Positions 42,937-52,185 are shown, counted from the stretch's first letter. The stretch is 64,000 bases of DNA from Gordonia soli NBRC 108243 (GCF_000334455.1 NZ_BANX01000008.1:237706-301705); one strand, 5' to 3'. Numbers and translations: made by a program. The notes: generated by a model from the sequence alone, not told the origin.

Positions 42937-44282
42937 CGAACGTGCAGCGCCCTCCCCAGATCGAGGGCTCCCCGTCCCCCTCGGCGACATCCCCTGCCTC
43001 TCCCGCGAAGTCGCCTGCGATGGCACGCCGCGCGGCGATCGCGGGCGGTGTCGGAACACTGATCGAGTACTACGACTTCGCGGTCTACGGCTTTCTCGCC
43101 GTCACGATCGCGCCGCTGTTCTTCCCGTCCGACAGTCCAGGGGTGTCGATCCTCGCCACCCTCGCGGTGTTCGGTGTCGCCTACGTCGCCCGGCCACTCG
43201 GAGGCATCTTCTTCGGTCGCCTCGGAGACCGTAAGGGGCGGCGGTCGGCGCTGGTGACGACTGTCGTCTGTATGGGTGTGGCGTGCGGTGTCCTCGGCCT
43301 GCTACCCACGCACTCGTCGATCGGCGTGGTCGCACCGATCCTCCTGGTGCTCGTCCGTCTCGCACAGGGCTTCTCGGCAGGAGGCGAGGTCGGCGGTGCG
43401 GCCACGTACATCGCGGAGTCGGCTCCGCACAATCGCCGCGGCTTCTTCGGTTCGTTCACCCCGATCGGATCCACCCTCGGGTTCGCGGTGGCCGCCGCGG
43501 TGGTAGGGCTGGTGGCGCTCTTCACCACCGACGAACAGATGTCCTCGTGGGGATGGCGCATCCCCTTCTTGCTGGCCTTGCCGCTCGCCTTCATCTGTCT
43601 GCGGGTGCGGCTGAAGCTCGAGGACACACCGGAGTTCGAGGAGATGGCCGAGAAGGAGCAGGTCGCCAAGAGCCCCCTGCTCGACGTGGTGCGCAACAAC
43701 CCGCTGTCGGTGCTCAAGGTCGTCGGTGTCGCGATCGCGATGAACGGTTCCGGCTACATCGGTCTGACGTATTTCAGCGTCTATCTGATCAACGATCTGG
43801 GCTTCTCCAAGGAAGCGGTCTACTGGACGTCGGCGATCAGCATCGCGTTGGCCTGCGCAACATTCCCGATCAGTGGACTCATGACCGACCGATGGGGCCG
43901 CCGACCGGTACTCCTCGCCGGATACCTCGCGTATGTGGTGATCGCGTTGCCCGCCTTCATGATTCTCGGTGCCACCGGCAGCATCATCGTCGTCGGACTC
44001 GTCTACTTCGTCTACATGACGCTCAACGGTGTGGTCCAGGTGCCCGCGTTCCCGCTGTTCACCGAGCTCTTCCCGCGGGCCGTCCGCTACACGGGTGTCT
44101 CGCTGGGATTCAACATCGGCACCATCGCCGCAGGCGGTACAGCGCCGTATGTCGCTGCGCAACTGGTGGAATCGACGGGTAACAGCATGTCACCCGCGTA
44201 CTGGGTCATCGGCGTGTGCGTGATCGGCGTCATCACCGTCCTGACGATCCGCGAGACCAGCCGGGACGCCCTACCCGCCTGA
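42933..44282 (+). CDS. MFS metabolite:H+ symporter
   Basis: 449 residues with about twelve transmembrane helices. Motifs of the metabolite:H+ symporter (ProP/KgtP) family are clear: GTLIEYYDFAVYGFLAV, RPLGGIFFGRLGDRKGRRSAL, RLAQGFSAGGEVGGAATYIAE, GSFTPIGSTLGF, GLMTDRWGRRPVLL. It overlaps the hydratase small subunit by four bases and most likely imports the operon's substrate, a di- or tricarboxylate. Confidence 0.9.
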   Translation: MTNVQRPPQIEGSPSPSATSPASPAKSPAMARRAAIAGGVGTLIEYYDFAVYGFLAVTIAPLFFPSDSPGVSILATLAVFGVAYVARPLGGIFFGRLGDRKGRRSALVTTVVCMGVACGVLGLLPTHSSIGVVAPILLVLVRLAQGFSAGGEVGGAATYIAESAPHNRRGFFGSFTPIGSTLGFAVAAAVVGLVALFTTDEQMSSWGWRIPFLLALPLAFICLRVRLKLEDTPEFEEMAEKEQVAKSPLLDVVRNNPLSVLKVVGVAIAMNGSGYIGLTYFSVYLINDLGFSKEAVYWTSAISIALACATFPISGLMTDRWGRRPVLLAGYLAYVVIALPAFMILGATGSIIVVGLVYFVYMTLNGVVQVPAFPLFTELFPRAVRYTGVSLGFNIGTIAAGGTAPYVAAQLVESTGNSMSPAYWVIGVCVIGVITVLTIRETSRDALPA

Positions 44283-44331
44283 TCGCCGGCCTCGGCCCCT
44301 CATCGCCACGAATCCACGTCGACGCTGCGCC

Positions 44332-45528
44332 TCAGCGCGCGGCGTCGACGGAGGTTCGCGCGAATCGAAGCACCTGGTCGAGCGCCTCGTCCCACGCGGC
44401 ATGGCCCGCCGGCGAGCGGTCGAGCCGGTAGGTCACCGAGGTGCCGGCGCCGCGCAGGTCGTCGGCGAGACGTGCCGAGAACGGCGCCGGCGACACCGCA
44501 TCGAACGCCTGCTGGTAGATCAGGACCGGGACCCCGTACCGGGCGACCGGCAGGCCCGAGTTGCGACGGATCGCGGCGAGCAGCGTCCCCTCGGACAGCG
44601 GGCGGCTCACCAGTTCACCCGGAGCGGCCGATCCGATGGCCTTGCCCAGGTCGAAGTAGTCCAATTTCTCGGCGAGCGCCAGCACCTCTGCGCCGCGCGG
44701 GCTCAGGTAGGTGTCCAACGGATAGTCCGGCTGTGCCGCACGGAAACCCGCGAGTACGTACGCGAGATAGACGGACAGATCGGGACTGGGGTTGACCGGC
44801 GCTGCAGGTGTCACCAGGGCGAGCTCGTCGGCGATCCCTGCCGGGACACCGCCGGCCGCCGACCCGGCCATCCTCAGTTCCGGGGCGTAGGTGCGCGCCA
44901 TCGATGCTGCCGCAACACTCGCATGACCCCCTTGCGAGTAGCCGTTGGCCACCCAGATGCGCGACAGCGACGGATCGACCGACCTCGCAGCGCGGACGAC
45001 ATCGATCATCGCCGCACCTTCGCTCCGCGTGTTCAGGTAGGGGTGCACTCCCGGCGTCCCGATGCCGACGTATTCCGATGCGGCCACCGCGAACCCGGCG
45101 TCGAGCCATCGCGACAGGTACTGATCGCCGGTGTTGTCCTTGCCGACCCACCCGGTGTAGCTGACCACCTGGTCGCTGAGCCCGGCGGTGCCATGTCCGT
45201 ATGACACCACCGGCCAACCGCCACGCGGCGGCGTGCCCTTCGGGACGTACAGCGTGCCGAGGCTCGTCGCTGCTCGGCCGTTCGGACCGGTCGTCGAGTA
45301 CTCGAAGTGTCGGGCGCTGCTCGCCCGGGTCAGGACCAGTTCGGCGGGCAATGTCTCCACGCGGAGGACTGCACCGGGACGTGCCGTAGGGGTTGCCGAG
45401 ATGCTCGTCGGTGTCGCCGATGCGACCGCCGGCACCGCCGCGGTGACGGTGATCCCGACGAGTACCGCAGCCACCGCGACACGGTGTCGACGCCGGATCA
45501 CCCTGCGGACTGGGTCACTCGGACTCAT
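44332..45528 (-). CDS. Secreted lipase (secretory LIP family)
   Basis: 398 residues. A signal peptide (RRHRVAVAAVLVGITVTAAV with an ASA-type cleavage region) leads into an alpha/beta hydrolase. Visible are GGWPVVSYGHGTAGLSDQ, DAGFAVAASEYVGIGTPG, the nucleophile elbow NGYSQGGHASV and a late His region (PAGHAAWDEAL). This resembles fungal-type secretory lipases common in mycolic-acid actinobacteria. The ATG lies within the last codons of the upstream membrane-protein gene (four-base overlap), so the two are co-translated and may share iron-dependent control. Confidence 0.87.
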   Translation of the reverse strand: MSPSDPVRRVIRRRHRVAVAAVLVGITVTAAVPAVASATPTSISATPTARPGAVLRVETLPAELVLTRASSARHFEYSTTGPNGRAATSLGTLYVPKGTPPRGGWPVVSYGHGTAGLSDQVVSYTGWVGKDNTGDQYLSRWLDAGFAVAASEYVGIGTPGVHPYLNTRSEGAAMIDVVRAARSVDPSLSRIWVANGYSQGGHASVAAASMARTYAPELRMAGSAAGGVPAGIADELALVTPAAPVNPSPDLSVYLAYVLAGFRAAQPDYPLDTYLSPRGAEVLALAEKLDYFDLGKAIGSAAPGELVSRPLSEGTLLAAIRRNSGLPVARYGVPVLIYQQAFDAVSPAPFSARLADDLRGAGTSVTYRLDRSPAGHAAWDEALDQVLRFARTSVDAAR

Positions 45529-47345
45529 CGACCATCACCCGCGATGCGGACCGGAGCAGCCGAGGTCCGGTGCGGCGCCGTCGAGGCACGACCCGATGTG
45601 GCGGCCCGGTTCGGCTTCACGGCACTGCTCGGAGTGGCGGCGCGGCTCGGCTTCGCGGGACTGCTGGGCGTGACGGCACGGCTCGGCTTCGCGGCGCTCG
45701 TGCGGCCCGCTGCCGATCCTCCGGCGCGTTGCACGGATTGCCCATCTCGGCTGTCCTTCTGTGCGCCGAGGCCGGTCCCGGATGTGTCGTCCTCGCGGAG
45801 GCACATCGAGCGGACGACGTTCTGGTAGACGATCAGTCCGTAGGTCAGCGGCAGGGAGAGCAATGCGCTGGCCAGTCGGACCGGTGTCACCGGCAGCGAC
45901 GAGAGACCCAGCGGGGCCAACAGACTCGGCTCCAGCAGTCCACCGACCGTGCCGAACAGGAACTGTGCGAACGAGTACGTGTAATACGCGGCGGTGAGGG
46001 ATTTGGTCACGGTCAGGTCCGCGAGCGGGATCATCTCACCGAAGTCGGCGCCCTCGTTCTTGTTGTGCGAGAGACCGAGGGCGATGCCCAGCGGCGCCCC
46101 GCCGACGATCGGGATGACACGTCCGACGATGGACGCCGCGAGTTCGGCCTGCGTGTAGTCGTAGGGGTCGGCCGGGATCAGGTTGTGCGGAACGCGGGTG
46201 GTGCGCAGCTGATGCATCAGGGTGCGCGTCTGGGCTTTGATGCGCTGCTTGGCCGCCGGGTTCGACGTCGTGCGGATCGCCTGATCAGAGGTGCGCTGCA
46301 GGACACGTTCCAGGGAGAACGATCCGATCGGTGCGCAGGTGTCGGAGTCGGCAAGTGCTAGCTGGTTCGCCGTCTCGGCGACGATCGCCGGGATCGGTAT
46401 GTCATAGCGGACGGTGTCGCTGGGTCGCCCCGCCGAACGACGCTGCTCATCGGTGACCTGCACCAGACATTGGTCGATCAGCGCTGCGGAGATCCCGGCG
46501 TAGAGGAACTGGAGGCCGAGGGTGCCGCCGGCGACCACCAGGCTCAGGATCGAGCCGTACGTGACATAACCGGACAGGGCCTCGAGCGCGGTGCCGGTCA
46601 GCGGGCTGCCCAGCGGCGGGATGAGCCCGGATGCCAACGTTATCGGCGCGAACACCGTGACCGAGAGATAGAGCCACACCGTCTCGACCGCCTGGCTGAC
46701 GGTGAGGTTCCCGACCGGGATCGCGTCGTGCTGACGCCCGTCGCGGATGTTCAGGAGCTGACTGACGATCCACTGCGACACCGAATCCCGATACAACACG
46801 GCGGGGTCGTCCTTGTCGGCACCACGGGTCATCGGGTGGTTGGAGACCGCCAGGCTGGAGACGTGCAGCCGCTTCATGTCGCGGTGTGCGGCGATCCGCG
46901 CCGACTGGGCGGTCGGGCGCAGCTGCGGCGGCAGCGACGGGAGGACCGACTCGAAGATCGAGTCGTACACCACCGACAAGGTGGCGAACTCGCCACTCAC
47001 GCAGGTGGTGTCACGTCCCTCGTTGGCCTTGGGGGCCTTCAGCATCGGACGCTCCGCGGCGATGCGCTCGATCCGCTCGTCGACCGACTCGGCCTTCTCG
47101 TCCTTCGTGGACTTGTTGGTCGACTCCGCGACCGGCGTGGCTGCAGCGGGCCGGATCGGCCCGAGCACCTCCGCGGAGCCCGTAGCCCCGATGGTCGCCG
47201 CGACGATGGTGCCCAGTGTCAGCACCGCGGTCAGCTTCACGACCAGGTGTCGTCGTCGGCCGGCGGCGCGATGGCCAACCGGACTCATCGGCTCATCTGC
47301 CGTGTTCTGCGCAGCATCCACCGAGGTCTTCTGTTCCGCGGTCAT
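45525..47345 (-). CDS. Large secreted/membrane protein of unknown function
   Basis: 606 residues from ATG 47345 (GGGTGGG just upstream; another in-frame start lies seven codons earlier). After a first hydrophobic segment (VVKLTAVLTLGTIVAATIGA) come a charged linker and a domain with RDTTCVSGEFATLSVVYDSIF. Three further hydrophobic stretches follow (LYLSVTVFAPITLASGLI; YGSILSLVVAGGTLGL; IVGRVIPIVGGAPLGIALGL). The C-terminal 90 residues are a Lys/Pro/Ser/Ala repeat (units like AKPSRAATPSS) that could bind the envelope. I do not recognise the family. A candidate DtxR/IdeR box lies 110 bases upstream. Confidence 0.75.
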   Translation of the reverse strand: MTAEQKTSVDAAQNTADEPMSPVGHRAAGRRRHLVVKLTAVLTLGTIVAATIGATGSAEVLGPIRPAAATPVAESTNKSTKDEKAESVDERIERIAAERPMLKAPKANEGRDTTCVSGEFATLSVVYDSIFESVLPSLPPQLRPTAQSARIAAHRDMKRLHVSSLAVSNHPMTRGADKDDPAVLYRDSVSQWIVSQLLNIRDGRQHDAIPVGNLTVSQAVETVWLYLSVTVFAPITLASGLIPPLGSPLTGTALEALSGYVTYGSILSLVVAGGTLGLQFLYAGISAALIDQCLVQVTDEQRRSAGRPSDTVRYDIPIPAIVAETANQLALADSDTCAPIGSFSLERVLQRTSDQAIRTTSNPAAKQRIKAQTRTLMHQLRTTRVPHNLIPADPYDYTQAELAASIVGRVIPIVGGAPLGIALGLSHNKNEGADFGEMIPLADLTVTKSLTAAYYTYSFAQFLFGTVGGLLEPSLLAPLGLSSLPVTPVRLASALLSLPLTYGLIVYQNVVRSMCLREDDTSGTGLGAQKDSRDGQSVQRAGGSAAGRTSAAKPSRAVTPSSPAKPSRAATPSSAVKPNRAATSGRASTAPHRTSAAPVRIAGDGR

Positions 47346-47455
47346 CCCACCCCATCGATCGGGCACGGCGGTGGGATCGAGAACGAACCGGAACCTCGCC
47401 GAGCGTCATAACCGGGAACCCGATCGAGGTGTCGATCTGCCCGGGCGAGGTGAGA

Positions 47456-47474
47456 TTAGCATAGCCTTAGCTCA
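47456..47474 (-). promoter_or_regulatory. Candidate iron box (DtxR/IdeR site)
   Basis: The minus-strand 19-mer TGAGCTAAGGCTATGCTAA matches 14 of 19 positions of the IdeR/DtxR consensus TTAGGTTAGGCTAACCTAA. It lies 111-129 bases upstream of ATG 47345 in an A/T-rich patch that stands out from its surroundings. Repression by an iron-loaded DtxR-family protein is inferred. Confidence 0.5.
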
Positions 47475-47574
47475 GTCTGGAATGCCTGATTCTGCCGCCG
47501 GACTGTCGCGCTCGCCACAGTCGACCGGCTGTGACAGATCGCGTGCCGAGTCGACCGTTACGCGCCAGTGGTAT

Positions 47575-47621
47575 GCGGTGACTCGGAGCGGACTCCGTTG
47601 TCGCACACTCCGAGTCACCGC
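47575..47621 (-). terminator. Terminator of the aldehyde dehydrogenase operon
   Basis: GCGGTGACTCGGAG (47575-47588) and CTCCGAGTCACCGC (47608-47621) pair perfectly over 14 bases with a 19-base loop. It starts 17 bases after the stop of the aldehyde dehydrogenase gene, the last gene of the sugar-acid operon. Confidence 0.75.
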
Positions 47622-47637
47622 AGGTCTGTCGCCCGGC

Positions 47638-49188
47638 TCAGGGCAGGACGATCGTCCCGTCGATGCGGCGGACGATGTCGAGCGGATTCGCCTCCTGCAA
47701 TTCCGGCGGCAAGAGGGCGTCGGGAACGTCCTGATATGCGACCGCACGCAGGAACCGACCGATCGCCGACGCACCGACCGAGGTCGCCGCCGGATCGGTC
47801 GTCGACGGGTAGCCACCTCCGTGGTGCTGCGCCCACGTCACCGCCACACCCGTCGGGTACCCGTTCCACACCAGCCGACCGGACCTGGCGCGCAGCGCCT
47901 GCATCGCGCGGTCTCCGGCGGCGCCCGGCTGAGACTCTGCGGCGGTGGCGTGCACGGTGCCCGTCAAGCTGGGCGGCACCAGGTCCACCAGTTCGGCGAG
48001 CTCTCGATCCGACGAATAGGTGACCACGACCGTCGTCGGTCCGAAGCATTCCTCGAGAAGCCGCCCGGCACCGTTGGCGATGAGATCGTCTCCGTCGATG
48101 CGGAGGATCGTCGGCCCGACACCCAACTCGGAGTCGGCAGATCGATCGAGCAACGATGTGGCGATCTCACCCGCGCCGACCAGCTCCCCGACGGACGCGC
48201 GATAGCCGTCCAGCAACCGCGGCATCAACAGCGCCCCGGCCGGAACCGTCGAGGCCTCGTCGACCAGCCGTCGGATCAGTTCGTCGCCGGCATCTCCGTC
48301 CGGGACGAATGCGACGCCCGGCTTGGTGCAGAACTGTCCCTGCCCGAGGGTGAACGATCCCGCGAGGCCGGCGGCGATCTCCGCGCCCCGGTCCAGCGCA
48401 GCCCCGGGGGTGATGATCAGGGCGTTCAGACTGCCCAGTTCGCCGAAGAACCGGATCGGCGTGGGGCGGGCCGAAGCGATGTCGAACAGCGCACGGCCCC
48501 CGGGAACCGAACCCGTGAAACCTGCCGCCTCGATGTCCGGATGGGAGATCAGCGAGATGCCGGCGTCACGTCCGAAGACGAGCTGCACCACGTCCGGGGA
48601 GAACCCGGCGCTCTCGGCCGCCGCGCGCAGGATCTCTGCGGTGCGGGCCGAGGTCGCCGGATGTCCGTCGTGGACCTTCACCACGACGGCCGATCCCGCG
48701 GCGAGTGCGCTGGCGGTGTCGCCGCCACACACACTGAACGCGAACGGGAAGTTGCTGGCCGCGAATACCGCCACGGGTCCGATGGAGGTCAGATGCCGCC
48801 GCAGATCCGGCTTCGGGGGAGTCGCCGACGGCTCGGCATGATCGATCGTCGCTTGCGCGTACCAACCGTCGACGAGCACCGCGACGAAGTGTCGTAACTG
48901 TCCCGAGCTCCGGGCGACCTCGCCGGCGAGACGTGCTGCGCCGAGTGCGGTCTCGACGTCGGCGAGGCTGACGAGCTCGTCCACCGAATCGTCGAGAGCA
49001 TCGGCGAGTGCGGTCAGCAACTCGATCCGTCGATCGCGACCGGCATCACGGAGTTGCCGGGACGCAACCACTGCGCGCTGGACCGTCTCGTCGACATCGT
49101 CGGCGGTCGTGACGGGTGCTACGTGTCCGTTGTCAGCACCGGTTCGTGCTGCAACGCTGCGGATCTCGGTGACGAGAGTCGATGTCAT
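47638..49188 (-). CDS. Ketoglutarate-semialdehyde dehydrogenase-type aldehyde dehydrogenase
   Basis: 516 residues of the NADP-dependent 2-oxoglutarate-semialdehyde dehydrogenase branch. Landmarks are GPVAVFAASNFPFAFSVCGG, VVVKVHDGHPATS, FTGSVPGGRALFD, FFGELGSLNALI (catalytic Glu) and LGQGQFCTKPG (catalytic Cys). It should perform the last step of the oxidative sugar-acid pathway, giving 2-oxoglutarate. It starts 26 bases after the dehydratase gene and ends the operon at a strong hairpin. Confidence 0.88.
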   Translation of the reverse strand: MTSTLVTEIRSVAARTGADNGHVAPVTTADDVDETVQRAVVASRQLRDAGRDRRIELLTALADALDDSVDELVSLADVETALGAARLAGEVARSSGQLRHFVAVLVDGWYAQATIDHAEPSATPPKPDLRRHLTSIGPVAVFAASNFPFAFSVCGGDTASALAAGSAVVVKVHDGHPATSARTAEILRAAAESAGFSPDVVQLVFGRDAGISLISHPDIEAAGFTGSVPGGRALFDIASARPTPIRFFGELGSLNALIITPGAALDRGAEIAAGLAGSFTLGQGQFCTKPGVAFVPDGDAGDELIRRLVDEASTVPAGALLMPRLLDGYRASVGELVGAGEIATSLLDRSADSELGVGPTILRIDGDDLIANGAGRLLEECFGPTTVVVTYSSDRELAELVDLVPPSLTGTVHATAAESQPGAAGDRAMQALRARSGRLVWNGYPTGVAVTWAQHHGGGYPSTTDPAATSVGASAIGRFLRAVAYQDVPDALLPPELQEANPLDIVRRIDGTIVLP

Positions 49189-49214
49189 TGATGCTCCTCG
49201 AACTGTTCGCGCGG

Positions 49215-50390
49215 TCAGCCGGCCTTGACGATCTCGTGGAACGATCGGAGCGGCAGCAACTTCTCGAAGTCATACTCGACCCCGACGCCCGGCCCGGTGG
49301 GCACGGCCAGGGTGCCCGTGGCCGAGATCGAGTCGACATGGTCGGAATAGTTGGTGTAGATCTCGGGCGACGGATCCAGCCCAGCGGGCGAGACATTCGC
49401 GACCTCGTACAGCGTGGTCTGCTGCATGGCGGCGATCAGATGCCGATGGACCGGGCTCGGCGCATGCATCTCGGTGGTGACGCCCAACGATTCGCCGAAG
49501 TGGATCGTCTTGAGCGCACCGGTGATGCCCAGGTCGTAGTGCACGTCGACGCGCAGCAGATCGGTCCCCCCGGCGAGCAGGAAGTCGGCCTTCGCTTCCG
49601 GACCCGCGACATGCTCCGTCTGCAGGATCGGGATGTTCAGCGCCTCACGCAGCTTGCGATGCTGGAAGGCTCCGAGGCCGGTTGGCCGGATCGGGTCTTC
49701 GTACCAGCGGAATCCGGATTCCTCACAAGCTTTTCCGACGAAGATCGCGTCGCTGAGCGAGTCGAACACGCACGCCGGGTCGAGCATGAGTTCGACGCGT
49801 TCACCCAGCTTCTCACGCATGTTCGCGACGTTGGCAGCCTCCTGCCACTTGTCGCCTTTGTGCCACGAATGCATCTTGAAACCACGGAAGCCCTTCTCCT
49901 GCAGACTCAGGAAGAAGTCCGCGACCGCGTCCTGATCGGAGAGGTTGCCCAGGACATCACCGTTGTGGCATGAGGCGTATGCCGAAACCTCGGTCCGATC
50001 ACCGCCGAGCAGTTGGGTCAACGAGACGTTCTGCGCCTTAGCTGCGAGGTCCCACAGGGCGACGTCGAGGAACGAGAGACCGTACGAATGGGCGGGCCGT
50101 GCAGCACGACGAACGGCCCGGAAGATCGCCTCACGTTCATGCCACCGGTGGCCGACCGCGACCCGCGCTGCCGAGACAGCCTGCGGCACAGCCGCGGACA
50201 CTGACCAGAAGGCGTAGTTGCCCTCGAGGCCGTCTTCGGTGAACACCTGGACCATGAGCACCTGCCTGGGCGAGGTGACACCGGGCGCGTAGGTGAACGA
50301 ACCGCCGTAGGTGTCGTCGTCGTAGTTGTGCGCGAAGTTCTCCACGGGCAGGTCGAATGTGCTGACTTCGATCCGGTCGATGAGGCTCAT
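49215..50390 (-). CDS. Enolase-superfamily sugar-acid dehydratase
   Basis: 391-residue mandelate racemase/muconate lactonizing enzyme-type protein. The N-terminal capping domain includes YAFWSVSAAVPQAVSAARV; the barrel has GFRGFKMHSWHKGD (catalytic Lys region), ELMLDPACVFD (metal Asp), FRWYEDPIRPTG (metal Glu), ILQTEHVAGPE (metal Glu) and TTEMHAPSPVHRHL (catalytic His). Glucarate or galactarate dehydration fits its operon partners. The exact diastereomer cannot be read from the sequence. Confidence 0.82.
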   Translation of the reverse strand: MSLIDRIEVSTFDLPVENFAHNYDDDTYGGSFTYAPGVTSPRQVLMVQVFTEDGLEGNYAFWSVSAAVPQAVSAARVAVGHRWHEREAIFRAVRRAARPAHSYGLSFLDVALWDLAAKAQNVSLTQLLGGDRTEVSAYASCHNGDVLGNLSDQDAVADFFLSLQEKGFRGFKMHSWHKGDKWQEAANVANMREKLGERVELMLDPACVFDSLSDAIFVGKACEESGFRWYEDPIRPTGLGAFQHRKLREALNIPILQTEHVAGPEAKADFLLAGGTDLLRVDVHYDLGITGALKTIHFGESLGVTTEMHAPSPVHRHLIAAMQQTTLYEVANVSPAGLDPSPEIYTNYSDHVDSISATGTLAVPTGPGVGVEYDFEKLLPLRSFHEIVKAG

Positions 50391-50404
50391 CGGGACTCCA
50401 TTCT

Positions 50405-50418
50405 CATATCTGATATCT
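50405..50418. promoter_or_regulatory. Candidate GntR operator, copy 1
   Basis: CATATCTGATATCT, 15 bases upstream of the dehydratase start. It differs at one position from the 14-mer at 52188-52201 in front of the 5-dehydro-4-deoxyglucarate dehydratase gene. It contains the inverted repeat ATATC-T-GATAT. Confidence 0.55.
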
Positions 50419-50461
50419 CAGCGCTCGGCGACAAAGGGCCGTCCGAGACGTGGTTCGTGTT

Positions 50462-51118
50462 CTAGCTGGGCCAGAGGGAGTCGAAGCGGGCGCGGAACGA
50501 CTCGATGTGATCTCGCACCAGCGTTGCGGCGAGGTCGGCGTCGCCGTCAGCGGCAGCGTCGAGGATCGCCCGGTGTTCGCCCCACTCCTTCTCCCAGCTG
50601 TTCTTCTCGTCCCATCCGGCGATGCTGACCAGTGCCATCCGGTCACGGAGGCCGTCGAGGGTCTCGATCATCACGGCGTTTCCGCAGTTGCGGTACATCT
50701 CCGCGTGGAATCGACGGTTGAGCACGCTGAGCTTCGCGCGCGCACGCTCCCCCGCGACGATCGCCGCCTCGTTGAGCAACTCGGCGGCGGCACCGAACGT
50801 GTACCGCGACCGGGTCACCGACAAGTGCACGGCCGCCGGCTCCAACAGGGAGCGGACGCCGATGACGTCATCGGCCAGCTGACGCGTCGGGATGCGGACC
50901 GTCGCACCCTTGTACGGCTCGAAGACCACCAGGCCGGAGCCCGACAACAGCTTCAGCGCTTCGCGCACCGGGGTCTTGGACACCCCGTACTGCCTGGCCA
51001 GCTCCGCCTCCACGAGTGGCTGGCCCGGTGCGTAGTCGCGAGCGAGGACGCCCTCCCTGATCTGGGCGAGCACCCATTCGATACGCGACGCGGGGGCGTC
51101 GAGGTTCTGAACTGTCAT
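50462..51118 (-). CDS. FCD/GntR-family transcriptional regulator
   Basis: 218 residues; ATG 51118 is preceded by AGGTGG, and two further in-frame starts lie just upstream. The N-terminal GntR winged helix includes GQPLVEAELARQYGVSKTPVREALKLLSGSGLV. The C-terminal FCD helical domain shows RSLLEPAAVHLS, NRRFHAEMYRNCGN and EWGEHRAILDAAADGD with metal-binding His residues. It lies inside the sugar-acid operon and probably represses it, binding the repeated 14-base motif. Confidence 0.9.
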   Translation of the reverse strand: MTVQNLDAPASRIEWVLAQIREGVLARDYAPGQPLVEAELARQYGVSKTPVREALKLLSGSGLVVFEPYKGATVRIPTRQLADDVIGVRSLLEPAAVHLSVTRSRYTFGAAAELLNEAAIVAGERARAKLSVLNRRFHAEMYRNCGNAVMIETLDGLRDRMALVSIAGWDEKNSWEKEWGEHRAILDAAADGDADLAATLVRDHIESFRARFDSLWPS

Positions 51119-51178
51119 CATCTCCACCTACCCGGGACCGTGTGGCCGGCCTTGCGGGAAATCTACCAATTCACGCGA

Positions 51179-52123
51179 TCAGGCGGGTTGCGCCTCGATG
51201 AGGTCACGGGATTGCCCGGACTCCACGAGGCCCCATTCGGCGAGCATCGCCGTGACCGCCCGACGATCCTCGTCGTCGAGGGTGCTGATCGGCGCCCGTA
51301 CTGCTCGATCACACAGACCGAGCTGGTGCAGGGCCTCTTTCACGACCGAGACATTGAGGGCGTTGTTGTCGCGGGCCCGCAGATCCTCGAATGCGCGGAT
51401 CGACTTCCAGATCGACAGGGCACCAGCCCAATCGCTGTCGCGCAATGCCTGCAGGTATGCGAGTGACACGTCGGGGACCACGTTGGCGAGACCGGAGGTG
51501 AACCCGGTCGCGGTCGCGGCGAAACCCGACGCCGCGTACGACTCTGCCAGCCCCGCGATCCACACCAGATCAGCATCGCCGGCATCGGCGATCGCAGATG
51601 CGAATCCGACCGGGTCGGGAAGCGCGTACTTCACGCCGATGAAGTTGTCGACCGCGTCGGCCAGCCGGCCGATGGTGCTGCCGTCGATTGCGAGGTTCTT
51701 CACGTACGTCACGAGACCGAGCTCAGGAACCGCGGTGGCGATGGCGGCGTGGTAGTCGATCCACCCGGCTCGGGTGATGTACGGATGCACCGGTTGGTGG
51801 ACCATCACCGCGTGGGCACCCGCCGACCGCGCGTAGCGCGCTTCGTCGATCGCATCCGCCAGGGCGCCACCCACTCCGACCAGAACCGCCGCCTGGCCGG
51901 AGCTGATCATCGCGAGATCGACACAGCGGGACCGCTCCTCACGCGTGAGCGAGTAGTACTCGCCGGTGTTGCCGTTCGGGGTGATCACCGGGATACCCGC
52001 ATCGGCCATCCGCCGGTTGATCGCAATCAGGGCGGGCTCGTCGATTGTGCCGGTGGCAGCGAACGGGGTGACCGGGATCGATACCACCCCGGCAAGCCGT
52101 CTACGCACCTCGTCCAGCGTCAT
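51179..52123 (-). CDS. 5-dehydro-4-deoxyglucarate dehydratase-type (DHDPS family) enzyme
   Basis: 314 residues of the dihydrodipicolinate-synthase superfamily. Features are GVVSIPVTPFAATGTIDEPAL, TPNGNTGEYYSLTREER and the Schiff-base Lys in LVTYVKNLAI, with VKYALPDP following. The family includes KdgD, which converts 5-keto-4-deoxyglucarate to 2-oxoglutarate semialdehyde; the aldehyde dehydrogenase in the same operon supports that assignment. AAAAGGAGGACAT precedes the ATG, a very strong ribosome-binding site. First gene of the minus-strand operon. Confidence 0.85.
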   Translation of the reverse strand: MTLDEVRRRLAGVVSIPVTPFAATGTIDEPALIAINRRMADAGIPVITPNGNTGEYYSLTREERSRCVDLAMISSGQAAVLVGVGGALADAIDEARYARSAGAHAVMVHQPVHPYITRAGWIDYHAAIATAVPELGLVTYVKNLAIDGSTIGRLADAVDNFIGVKYALPDPVGFASAIADAGDADLVWIAGLAESYAASGFAATATGFTSGLANVVPDVSLAYLQALRDSDWAGALSIWKSIRAFEDLRARDNNALNVSVVKEALHQLGLCDRAVRAPISTLDDEDRRAVTAMLAEWGLVESGQSRDLIEAQPA

Positions 52124-52185
52124 ATGTCCTCCTTTTGCGACTGCGTCAGCACATACAGACCGTCAAAGCGATCCGCGTCACAGCG

